Shown here in pieces: positions 1 through 6,823 of a stretch of 32,650 nt of DNA. A program made the position numbers and the translations under genes. Position 1 is the first letter of the stretch, and every line of letters begins with the position of its first letter. The notes under the pieces were generated by a model. The model was not told where the DNA came from and made no database searches. It worked only from the letters and a program-made list of their open reading frames with translations. The stretch spans positions 1 through 32,650 of the forward strand of contig JAGVYX010000009.1 in NCBI GenBank assembly GCA_018303045.1. Reading direction: 5' to 3'. This DNA comes from Candidatus Woesearchaeota archaeon. Its GTDB lineage: Archaea; Nanobdellota; Nanobdellia; Woesearchaeales; GW2011-AR9.

Positions 1-1239
1 GAAATGTTCTACTGGACGGGCGCGGGAAAAGCTCCTGATTTATTTGATCCGAAAGATAAGCACTGGGTGGAAATCTGGAATGACGTGTTTATGGCTTATG
101 ATCGGAAATCTGCCGGAAAATTAGAACTCTTGAAACAAAAAAATGTAGATACCGGGATGGGTATGGAGCGTACGGTAGCCGTTTTATCCGGGAAAAAAAG
201 CGCTTATGAAACGGAATTATTTCAGCCGATGATTAAGGTTATAGAAGAAATTGCCGGAATAAAGTATACCAAAAAAAAGAAAGAAATCAGGATTATTGCC
301 GATCATTTAAGAGCCGCGGCTTTTGTCTTGGGCGATGAAAATTATGTTGTTCCTTCCAATGTTGACCGAGGCTATATTTTAAGAAGACTAGTTAGAAGAG
401 CTATCAGATATGGAAAATTGATTGGCATTAAAGATCTATTTACAGCTAAAATTGCCGAACTGGTGATTAAAGAATATGGCGGCGGCTACCCGGAATTAAA
501 GAAAAATAAATCCAGAATTGTTGCAGAACTGCAGAAAGAAGAGGAGAAATTTGCTTCTACTTTGGAAAAAGGGCTGAAAGAATTTAATAAAATGGCTGCT
601 GAAAATGATCTTATTACCGGCAAAGATGCTTTTTTATTGTTTCAGTCGTATGGTTTTCCATTAGAGATGACGCAGGAATTGGCCTTGGAGCAGGACCTCA
701 CTGTGGATGAAGCAGTCTTTAAAGAAGAATTTGAAAAACATCAGGCGTTATCGAGAACGGCGGCGGCCGGCAAATTTAAGGGCGGCCTTTCCGATAATTC
801 TCCAATTGTAACGAGAATGCATACCGCTACGCACTTGTTAAATGAAGCCCTGCGCCGGGTTATTGATCCCAGAATAAAACAGCGGGGCAGCAATATTACT
901 CCGGAACGGCTGAGGTTTGATTTTAGTTTTGACCGAAAACTAACCAGCGAAGAAATTCAAGCGGTGGAAGATGAAGTTAATCGGGTAATTCAGTCGGGGC
1001 TGGAAGTAACCCGGGAGGAAATGTCTAAAGATGAAGCCATGCAGCTGGGAGCGCAGATGGAATTTGGCGCTAAATATCCGGACCGCGTTTCGGTCTATTT
1101 TATTGGCGATTATTCCAAAGAATTTTGCGGCGGGCCGCATGTAAGGAACACCAACGAGATGGGCAGGTTTAAAATTATTAAGGAAGAAAGTTCTGCCGCC
1201 GGCGTGAGAAGAATTAAAGCAGTAATGGGAGAAGAATAA
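1..1239 (+). CDS. alaS: Alanyl-tRNA synthetase, 3' part, C-terminally short
   Basis: Charges tRNA-Ala in the cytoplasm and edits mischarged Ser/Gly. The frame is open at the left edge, with a Glu codon before the first Met, so the N-terminus and part of the catalytic core lie outside. What remains begins in the active-site domain (FYWTGAGKAPDLFDP, VDTGMGMERT), passes the tRNA-recognition region (IRIIADHLRAA, GYILRRLVRRAIRYG) and ends with an editing core that has both metal-binding parts: HTATH near residue 275 and CGGPH near residue 376. The beta-barrel segment normally between the recognition and editing regions is nearly absent, and the protein stops right after the editing core, so there is no C-Ala/oligomerisation domain. 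The sequence style is bacterial/CPR-like rather than that of classical archaeal AlaRS; this is inference from motifs. The identity is very secure. Confidence 0.95.
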   Translation, partial: EMFYWTGAGKAPDLFDPKDKHWVEIWNDVFMAYDRKSAGKLELLKQKNVDTGMGMERTVAVLSGKKSAYETELFQPMIKVIEEIAGIKYTKKKKEIRIIADHLRAAAFVLGDENYVVPSNVDRGYILRRLVRRAIRYGKLIGIKDLFTAKIAELVIKEYGGGYPELKKNKSRIVAELQKEEEKFASTLEKGLKEFNKMAAENDLITGKDAFLLFQSYGFPLEMTQELALEQDLTVDEAVFKEEFEKHQALSRTAAAGKFKGGLSDNSPIVTRMHTATHLLNEALRRVIDPRIKQRGSNITPERLRFDFSFDRKLTSEEIQAVEDEVNRVIQSGLEVTREEMSKDEAMQLGAQMEFGAKYPDRVSVYFIGDYSKEFCGGPHVRNTNEMGRFKIIKEESSAAGVRRIKAVMGEE

Positions 1240-1381
1240 AAATTAAAAAAAACAGTGCAGATTCTAGGAATTTTCTCTTTCGTCAGGAATAATATCATTC
1301 TGGAAGTTTTAGGCCCTTTACTGGAAAAATATCTTCTTTAATTTCACAACAAATTTAAATAACTTCAACTTATTGAGTTTA

Positions 1382-1666
1382 ATGATTCCTAAAGATATTG
1401 TAAACAAAATTATTTCTGAGGATCTGCAGTTGGCCGGGGAAGCTGTTGATAATCCTACTTGGGATGAAACGGCTTTAGGAATCGAAGCTCGCGTGGGCAA
1501 TATCCTTCTAAGGGTTTATGATCGGGCTAACAAAGAAGCTGCCAGAAGGGAGTCGGGAATTATTGAATTAGGTTACGGCCTTAAACCAGGACAATCAACA
1601 GGAAGTTCCGGATACAACGGGAATCTTCGCTGGTATACCATTATAAGCAATAGAATAAATAACTGA
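1382..1666 (+). CDS. Hypothetical protein, possibly decayed
   Basis: Small ORF of about 94 residues from the ATG at 1382; a TTG at 1373 in the same frame would add three residues. The first 55 residues look like real coding sequence: mixed charged/hydrophobic helix (DIVNKIISEDLQLAGEA), then WDETALGIEARVGNILLRVYD. The last third is Gly/Ser-rich and less convincing. I recognise no family. No good Shine-Dalgarno is visible. The spacer after alaS and the stretch to 1855 contain short coding-like fragments broken by stops, so this may be the remnant of a longer gene. Confidence 0.4.
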   Translation: MIPKDIVNKIISEDLQLAGEAVDNPTWDETALGIEARVGNILLRVYDRANKEAARRESGIIELGYGLKPGQSTGSSGYNGNLRWYTIISNRINN

Positions 1667-1855
1667 GATGCCTTTTTTCTGTGAAATTTGCCAACGAGGA
1701 ATAGCCCTTAACAATTGATCCGTAAATTTGGCTTTGGTCGTATTCTGCCAGCGAGGAAAAGTTCGCGTCAGCAGGAGGATCTTCCTGACGGAAAAGATCT
1801 GCTTCAAATAGCTTAATTCTGGCATTAAGGTGATCTTACAGATTCATAATAAAAA

Positions 1856-1962
1856 TGCGGTAGCCGAGATTTGAACTCGGGTCACAGCCTGTTTACAAAA
1901 TTTGGCAAGGCCGCATAAAGGTCGGATGGCTATTAATCCCCTAACCACTATACTACTACCGC
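1856..1962 (-). tRNA. tRNA-Gly(GCC) with two introns
   Basis: On the minus strand, acceptor GCGGTAG (1962-1956) pairs with CTACCGC, followed by discriminator A at 1856 and a T-run. The T-arm is CCGAG-TTCAAAT-CTCGG. Removing two introns gives a normal 72-nt tRNA-Gly with D-stem GTA/TAT, anticodon stem CGGCC/GGCTG and loop TTGCCAA (anticodon GCC). Intron 1 is 1940-1918 (23 nt, D-loop). It fits a bulge-helix-bulge (BHB): central helix GGTT/GACC, 3-nt bulges AGG and TTT, inner helix GGAT/ATCC. Intron 2 is 1902-1891 (12 nt, site 37/38): central TTGC/GTAA with one G-U, bulges CAA and ACA, and only a 5-nt loop inside. No CCA is encoded. Confidence 0.9.
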
Positions 1963-2103
1963 GTTATAGTTTCTGATTTAGAAGACTACTTTATTAAGAT
2001 TTTGGTAATTTTCAGTTTATAGTAACGGGCATTAATCTTTAGGCAATTATTAACAGTTAAGGTACACAAAGAATGTCAAAAATAAATTAAAAAATAAAAA
2101 AAA

Positions 2104-2460
2104 TTAAGCTTTGGCTAAGCTAAACACTGATTTTAGGGCAACGATAATGGTTGCTGGAACAAACAGGGTTAAAATTCCTCTCAAAATGTTTCCGATAACT
2201 GGTGCTACTGCATCGAAAACTCCTGCTTCTACTCCTAAAAAGGAGATCAGCGCTAAAACTGTTCCGCCAGTCAGGAATGCTCCTGTTTCATCATGGGTTA
2301 CGTTTAGTAATCCAACTACAATACCTAATAGGAATACAATCCACAGCATTGTTGCCTGGTAGGGTCCAGTTAAGCCTAACCCCAGAAGCACTGCCAGAAC
2401 TAATCCTACTAAGAAAGACCAACTTCCCACCAAACTGGCTCCGTTAAATCCTTTTTTCAC
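2104..2460 (-). CDS. Small multi-pass membrane protein
   Basis: Predicted 118-residue protein with three or four hydrophobic segments: about residues 12-32, 36-54, 62-82 and 88-112. A short conserved-looking loop (LLNVTHDETGAF) sits between the second and third. I recall similar small proteins as widespread hypotheticals in DPANN genomes, but no function is known to me. The start is GTG at 2460, chosen because a strong GAGGTGAT ribosome binding site lies 5 nt upstream on the minus strand. It stands alone, convergent with nothing, between tRNA-Gly and tRNA-Tyr. There is no signal peptide distinct from the first membrane segment. Confidence 0.75.
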   Translation of the reverse strand: MKKGFNGASLVGSWSFLVGLVLAVLLGLGLTGPYQATMLWIVFLLGIVVGLLNVTHDETGAFLTGGTVLALISFLGVEAGVFDAVAPVIGNILRGILTLFVPATIIVALKSVFSLAKA

Positions 2461-2651
2461 TTACTATCACCTCTTTTTTTATGCGCATAAAGGGAAAGAT
2501 ATCCCTTGCTGATATCATGTCGCCATAATACCTTATAGTAAGTAAATTTTTTTAGTTTAAAAGCCTTTTGGTGGGGTTAAAGGATTTTCTTTAAATTTTT
2601 CCCGAAACAGACAGAAACTTTAATAAGTAAAACTCATCTTCGTCGGCTAAT

Positions 2652-2805
2652 CCCTCCATAGTTCAGCGGTAGAACGCTCGGCTGTAGCATATGCTTTTGA
2701 TTTGTCTTGGAGACTGTAATGATAAAGTATCAGCCGTTACCGAGAGATCCCCGGCAAACTTTGACTTAAGGCGGAGTTTGGGGAATTCAAATCCGGGTGG
2801 GGGGA
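2652..2805 (+). tRNA. tRNA-Tyr(GTA) with two introns
   Basis: Acceptor CCCTCCA (2652-2658) pairs with TGGGGGG (2798-2804), discriminator A2805. C1-G72 with A73 is the archaeal tRNA-Tyr signature. The D-arm is GTTC-AGCGGTA-GAAC; anticodon stem CTCGG/CCGAG with GTA. Intron 1 is 2688-2738 (51 nt, site 37/38); its BHB is relaxed and the ends may shift by a nucleotide or two. Intron 2 is 2755-2785 (31 nt, site 53/54), exactly between T-stem strand CCCGG and T-loop TTCAAAT. It forms a textbook BHB: central CCCC/GGGG, bulges GGC and AAT, inner helix AAACT/AGTTT. The mature tRNA is 72 nt. A T-run follows at 2807-2815. Confidence 0.93.
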
Positions 2806-2806
2806 C

Positions 2807-2815
2807 TTTTTTTTT
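2807..2815 (+). terminator. Oligo-T terminator of tRNA-Tyr
   Basis: Nine T residues start two bases after the tRNA-Tyr discriminator. This is the usual archaeal oligo-T termination signal and separates tRNA-Tyr from the next tRNA pair. Confidence 0.7.
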
Positions 2816-2845
2816 CATAAATTATTTTCCATAAGTTAAACAGAT

Positions 2846-2875
2846 TAAACAGCTTAAGTCTAAACAGCTTAAGTC
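2846..2875. repeat. 15-bp tandem duplication
   Basis: TAAACAGCTTAAGTC occurs twice head to tail (2846-2860 and 2861-2875), preceded by a partial TTAAACAG copy. It lies in the 239-nt spacer between tRNA-Tyr and tRNA-Asp, which otherwise shows only AT-rich DNA and a TATA-like box. Confidence 0.85.
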
Positions 2876-2955
2876 TAGAAATTCTTTAGAAGATAAATTA
2901 AAATAAGTTCTCGCGCGGGCTATTTTACTCCGCAGTCCTCAAAAAATTCGATAAA

Positions 2956-2963
2956 TTTATAAA
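2956..2963 (+). promoter_or_regulatory. Candidate TATA box for the tRNA-Asp/tRNA-Lys/rpo unit
   Basis: TTTATAAA lies about 82 nt upstream of tRNA-Asp. An archaeal start about 25 nt downstream would give a leader of roughly 55 nt before the tRNA. No better TATA-like box is seen between here and rpoH, apart from a TTTATATTT between the two tRNAs that would start transcription inside tRNA-Lys. Confidence 0.35.
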
Positions 2964-3044
2964 CAAACCGCGGTTTTAATCAGAAAATGGTCGGCTATTC
3001 TCTACATTTAATGTTATTATGTAGATGGTAGGCTATCTAATGAT

Positions 3045-3174
3045 GCCCTGGTAGTGTAGTTCGGCCTAGCACGGAGCCCTGTCACGGCTGGGAATCGCCA
3101 AAGTAAGGCTTCGACCCGGGTTCAAAGTGGTGTGGAATGGATAATTACATGTCAGGAATGTCCCGGCCAGGGCG
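3045..3174 (+). tRNA. tRNA-Asp(GTC) with two introns
   Basis: Acceptor GCCCTGG (3045-3051) pairs with CCAGGGC (3167-3173); discriminator G3174 as expected for Asp. Anticodon stem GAGCC/GGCTT with loop CTGTCAA gives anticodon GTC. Intron 1 is 3085-3105 (21 nt, site 37/38) with inner helix GGC/GCC and a central helix having one mismatch. Intron 2 is 3127-3160 (34 nt) inside the T-loop at 59/60. The T-arm is then CCGGG-TTCAAAT-CCCGG; bulges AAG and TGT, central helix three of four pairs, inner helix of seven pairs including wobbles. The mature length is 75 nt. It ends 14 nt before tRNA-Lys. Confidence 0.92.
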
Positions 3175-3188
3175 TTTATATTTCCCAG

Positions 3189-3312
3189 GGGCCGGTAGCT
3201 CAGCTTGGTAGAGCGCTTGACTTTTAAGTCAGGAAGGCATCGCAAATAAGAAATTTGCCGCTTCTTTACTGAAGCTATCAAGCGGTCGCGAGTTCAAATC
3301 TCGTCCGGCCCG
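3189..3312 (+). tRNA. tRNA-Lys(TTT) with one intron
   Basis: Acceptor GGGCCGG (3189-3195) pairs with CCGGCCC, discriminator G3312. The D-arm is GCTC-AGCTTGGTA-GAGC, the anticodon stem CTTGA/TCAAG, and the T-arm GCGAG-TTCAAAT-CTCGT with one G-U. The loop CTTTTAA gives anticodon TTT. The intron is 3227-3276 (50 nt, canonical 37/38 site) with central helix CTTT/GAAG and bulges TAA and CTA. Mature length 74 nt. Only 17 nt separate it from the rpoH start, so it is probably co-transcribed with the polymerase genes. Confidence 0.95.
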
Positions 3313-3329
3313 CTCACAATTATTAAAAA

Positions 3330-3560
3330 ATGGACATCAGCAAACATCTATTGGTACCTAAACATACGAAGTTATCTGATGTAGATAAGAAAAAGGTATT
3401 TGATAAATATTCCGTTACCGTTAAGGAATTGCCTAAAATTATGAAAGACGATCCCGCCATCCATGCGCTTAATTCTAAAGTGGGAGATGTAATTATGATT
3501 GAACGGGAAAGCAAAACCGCCGGCAGAGCGATCTATTATCGGGTGGTAATTGATGGTTAA
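3330..3560 (+). CDS. rpoH: RNA polymerase subunit H (Rpo5)
   Basis: Small jaw subunit of the archaeal RNA polymerase, equivalent to the C-terminal domain of eukaryotic Rpb5. The 76-residue length is normal. Recognisable are the start DISKHLLVPKHTKLS and the end with GDVIMIERES and AIYYRVV. It opens the classical archaeal order H-B-A'-A''-L30e-NusA-S12-S7. The start lies 17 nt after tRNA-Lys with no clear ribosome binding site. Its last 8 nt overlap the next gene, which suggests translational coupling. Confidence 0.97.
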   Translation: MDISKHLLVPKHTKLSDVDKKKVFDKYSVTVKELPKIMKDDPAIHALNSKVGDVIMIERESKTAGRAIYYRVVIDG

Positions 3561-4959
3561 TAATCTGGCTCAAGACCGGTCAATCCTCATCAAGAAATAT
3601 TTTGAAGAGAAGAAATTTGTCGACAGCAATATTCAGTCTTTTAATAATCTGTTAGAGCAGGGGCTGCAGGAAGTTATTGAAGAAAATAAGGAAGCAGAGC
3701 CAGCCATTATTCCCCATAACATTGAGAAATTTAAAATCCGCTTTGGCCGGATTACTATTGGAAAACCGGAAATCATCGAAGCCGACGGCAGCAAGCGGCC
3801 AATTTATCCAATGGAAGCCCGGCTGAGAAAAATTTCTTATCATGCTCCTATCTTTCTGGAAGTCAGCTCTTATGTTAACGATGTGCAGAGAGAGAATTTC
3901 GTCGCTGAAATTGGGAAAATGCCCATCATGCTAAAAAGCAAGCATTGCAATTTAAATAATTTAAATCGCGAAGAATTAATCAAGCGCGGGGAAGATGCCA
4001 CTGACCCTGGAGGGTATTTTATCATTAATGGAACGGAGAGAGTAATTGTCAATGTTGAAGATTTAGCTGCAAATAATTTTGTAGTGGAAAGGGCTAAAGA
4101 AGGAACTTGCTCGGGACGATATTTTGCGGCTAAAGGTTCTTATAAAATTCCACATTCGTTGGAAAAGAAGAAAGACGGCCTGTATTATCTAACTTTCACC
4201 AGAGTTAAGCAAATGCCCCTGATTATTGTCCTTAAGGCATTGTTTATTGACATCAAGACGCAGGAAGAGGCTGTTGATTATATTGCTAAGAGAATTGGCA
4301 TAGCCCAGGTTAGAGAAATTCGGATGGAACGGACTAAAGAAATCTTGGACAAGTATTTGTTGCCAAATGTGGGGGTTGATTCCAGCGCAGCTTCCGAAAA
4401 AGCCAAAAATTTATGCAAGATGCTGAAGAAATTAATTGATGTGGATAATCATGATCGTGAAGCCGACGATAAAGACCACTACATGAATAAGCGGATTAGG
4501 ATGGCTGGAGATCTATTGCTGGATTTGTTCAGAGTTAATTTTAAAGTTTTAGTTGGAGATATTTTATATAATTTCCAGAGGATCATTAAGAGGGGAAAAC
4601 TGCCGTCCATCAGAGTTATAATCAGGGATAAATTATTAACTTCCAGATTATATTCCGCTATGGCTACAGGAGAATGGGTCGGCGGCCGACAGGGAGTTTC
4701 CCAGCGGATGAGCCGGACTAACTTTTTAGACATGGTCTCTCATTTGCAAAGAATTGCCAGCCCTCTTTCCACTTCACAGGAAAATTTTGAAGCCAGGGCT
4801 TTGCATTGCACCCATCTGGGAAGGCTTTGCCCGATTGAAACTCCGGAAGGGACTAACATCGGCTTAAGAAAGAATTTGGCGATGCTTTGTTCCTTGTCGC
4901 AAAATGTATCTGAAGAAGAAGTGATAGAAAAAATAAAGGCCATCTGGCCGAATCAATAA
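3553..4959 (+). CDS. rpoB2: RNA polymerase subunit B'' (N-terminal half of Rpo2)
   Basis: N-terminal half of the second-largest polymerase subunit, a separate gene as in many archaea. It carries the protrusion, lobe and fork regions. Signatures: PMEARLRKISYHAPIF near residue 80, GGYFIINGTERVIVN near 160, and the fork-2 region HLGRLCPIETPEGTNIGLR near 425. ATG 3553 is chosen; a TTG one codon upstream is also in frame. The gene overlaps rpoH by 8 nt and stops 3 nt before rpoB1. The stop falls at the usual B''/B' split, so this is a normal split and not a frameshift. Confidence 0.97.
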   Translation: MVNNLAQDRSILIKKYFEEKKFVDSNIQSFNNLLEQGLQEVIEENKEAEPAIIPHNIEKFKIRFGRITIGKPEIIEADGSKRPIYPMEARLRKISYHAPIFLEVSSYVNDVQRENFVAEIGKMPIMLKSKHCNLNNLNREELIKRGEDATDPGGYFIINGTERVIVNVEDLAANNFVVERAKEGTCSGRYFAAKGSYKIPHSLEKKKDGLYYLTFTRVKQMPLIIVLKALFIDIKTQEEAVDYIAKRIGIAQVREIRMERTKEILDKYLLPNVGVDSSAASEKAKNLCKMLKKLIDVDNHDREADDKDHYMNKRIRMAGDLLLDLFRVNFKVLVGDILYNFQRIIKRGKLPSIRVIIRDKLLTSRLYSAMATGEWVGGRQGVSQRMSRTNFLDMVSHLQRIASPLSTSQENFEARALHCTHLGRLCPIETPEGTNIGLRKNLAMLCSLSQNVSEEEVIEKIKAIWPNQ

Positions 4960-4962
4960 AAT

Positions 4963-6768
4963 ATGGCGGACTTATACATCAACTCTAAATACCTTGGACC
5001 TGTTGAAAATGACCAGCAGTTTGTAGCCGAATTTAAAGACTTAAGGCGTAAAAGTTCCCTGCCGGAAGATGTTAATATTTATCATGACCACGAAACTAAA
5101 GACATTTATATTTTAACTGATGAAGGAAGAGCCAGAAGGCCGCTGATTATTGTTAAAGATGGAAAACCGCTGCTGACTGACAAGCATCTGGAGCAGCTTA
5201 AAAATGGCGAAATAACCTGGGTGGATTTAGTCCGGCAGGGAGTAATCGAATATTTAGACGCGGCGGAAGAAGAAAATGCTCTCGTAGCTTATACTCCGGA
5301 AGAATTAACCGGCCAGCATACTCATTTGGAAATTACGATGGGCTCAATGTGCGGGATTACTACTTCCCTGGTGCCGTTTTCGAATCGGGCGCCTTCTTCC
5401 AGGGTGATCATTGGCAGCAAGAACCAGAAACAAGCATTAGGATTTTATGCTGCTAATTATTATTTAAGAATGGACATGGATGCTAATCTGCTGCATTATC
5501 CGCAACTGCCAATTGTTAAGACTAAGATTCACGACGTAACTGGTTATGAAGAGCATCCTTCGGGGCAGAACATGGTTGTTGCCGTGATGTGTTATGACGG
5601 GTATAACATGGAAGACGGAGTTATTCTGAATAAAGCATCAGTGGAGCGCGGTTTAGCTCGAAGCACCTATTTCCGGCCAGTTAGTGCTGAAGAGTTAAGG
5701 TATTCCGGGGGCTTAGTTGATGAAGTGTCTATTCCAGACAAAGATGTTAAAGGCTACCGCAGCGAGCATGATTATCGCTTCTTGGAAGAAGATGGGATAA
5801 TTTATCCCGAATCCAAAGTTAATGAAGGCGATGTAATTATTGGCAGAACCAGCCCTCCGCGCTTTTTAAGCAGTTTAGATGAATATAATTTATCGGCAGC
5901 TATCAGAAGAGAAAGTTCTATTGCTCTTAAGCATGGCGAGAAAGGAGTGGCTGATTTTGTAGTGATTACTGAAAATGAAGAAGGCAATAAGTTAATTCAG
6001 GTCCGGTTAAGAGAAGAAAGAGTTCCAGAAATTGGAGACAAATTCACCAGTCGCCACGGGCAAAAAGGCGTAACGGGAATTTTAATCCCTCCTCAGGACA
6101 TACCTTTTTCGACTAGGGGAATTGTGCCGGACTTAATTTTCACTCCCCACGGCGTTTCTTCAAGAATGACCATCTCGCACCTGATGGAATTGATCGGCGG
6201 CAAAGTAGGGGCCTTAAGCGGCCGCTTTGTGGATGGAACGCTGTTTGAAGCCGAAGATGAAACCAGCTTGCGGGAAGAATTATTACAGTTAGGCTTCCGC
6301 GATGATGGAACGGAAATCTTTTTTGACGGCCGAACCGGAAAGCAAATGCTGGCGAATATTTTTGTTGGCAACATGTACTACTTAAGGTTGCGGCACATGG
6401 TAGCTAACAAAATGCAGTCCAGAGCTCGCGGCCCAATTCAATTGCTGACGAGGCAGCCTACCGAAGGCAAAGCTAAAGAGGGGGGATTGCGGCTGGGAGA
6501 AATGGAAAAAGATACGTTCATTGCTCATGGGGCTTCATTATTGCTGAAAGAACGGTTTGATTCGGATAAAGTGGTAATTCCCGTCTGCAATGAATCCGGC
6601 TTAATGGGGTACTATGACTTAAGAAAAAACGGCAAGGCGATCTCGCCCTTACATGGCGAAGACGCTAAAGTTTCCAACATTGAAATGAGCTATGCGTTTA
6701 AACTATTGTTGGATGAATTCAGAAGCTTGGGGATTTATTCAAAGTTAAATTTAATAAATAAATATTGA
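4963..6768 (+). CDS. rpoB1: RNA polymerase subunit B' (C-terminal half of Rpo2), zinc ribbon degraded
   Basis: C-terminal half of the second-largest subunit; forms the wall, hybrid-binding and anchor regions of the core enzyme. Signatures: CYDGYNMEDGVILN (residue ~210), KFTSRHGQKGVTG (~360), FTPHGVSSRMTISHLMELIG (~388) and GGLRLGEMEKD (~508). Near the end, the family normally has a four-cysteine zinc ribbon (CxxC...CxxC). Here only Cys542 remains: the other positions read Ser545, Ser561 and His564 (VCNESG and SPLHGED). The fold's flanks, including EMSYAFKLLLDE, are intact. The gene lies 3 nt after rpoB2. Confidence 0.97.
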   Translation: MADLYINSKYLGPVENDQQFVAEFKDLRRKSSLPEDVNIYHDHETKDIYILTDEGRARRPLIIVKDGKPLLTDKHLEQLKNGEITWVDLVRQGVIEYLDAAEEENALVAYTPEELTGQHTHLEITMGSMCGITTSLVPFSNRAPSSRVIIGSKNQKQALGFYAANYYLRMDMDANLLHYPQLPIVKTKIHDVTGYEEHPSGQNMVVAVMCYDGYNMEDGVILNKASVERGLARSTYFRPVSAEELRYSGGLVDEVSIPDKDVKGYRSEHDYRFLEEDGIIYPESKVNEGDVIIGRTSPPRFLSSLDEYNLSAAIRRESSIALKHGEKGVADFVVITENEEGNKLIQVRLREERVPEIGDKFTSRHGQKGVTGILIPPQDIPFSTRGIVPDLIFTPHGVSSRMTISHLMELIGGKVGALSGRFVDGTLFEAEDETSLREELLQLGFRDDGTEIFFDGRTGKQMLANIFVGNMYYLRLRHMVANKMQSRARGPIQLLTRQPTEGKAKEGGLRLGEMEKDTFIAHGASLLLKERFDSDKVVIPVCNESGLMGYYDLRKNGKAISPLHGEDAKVSNIEMSYAFKLLLDEFRSLGIYSKLNLINKY

Positions 6769-6823
6769 TGATAATTAAAATGGAAAAAATAAAAAATATT
6801 GCTTCTAAATTGATGGTGATTTC

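Noticed and set aside
1595..1825. 76-aa minus-strand ORF
   Set aside because: It overlaps the more coding-like plus-strand ORF, has no ribosome binding site and resembles no protein family.
1669..1855. Short plus-strand fragments with CEICQRG and an imperfect CGTCAG...CTGACG hairpin
   Set aside because: Stops break every frame after 16 codons and the hairpin is weak; too little to call a gene or an RNA.
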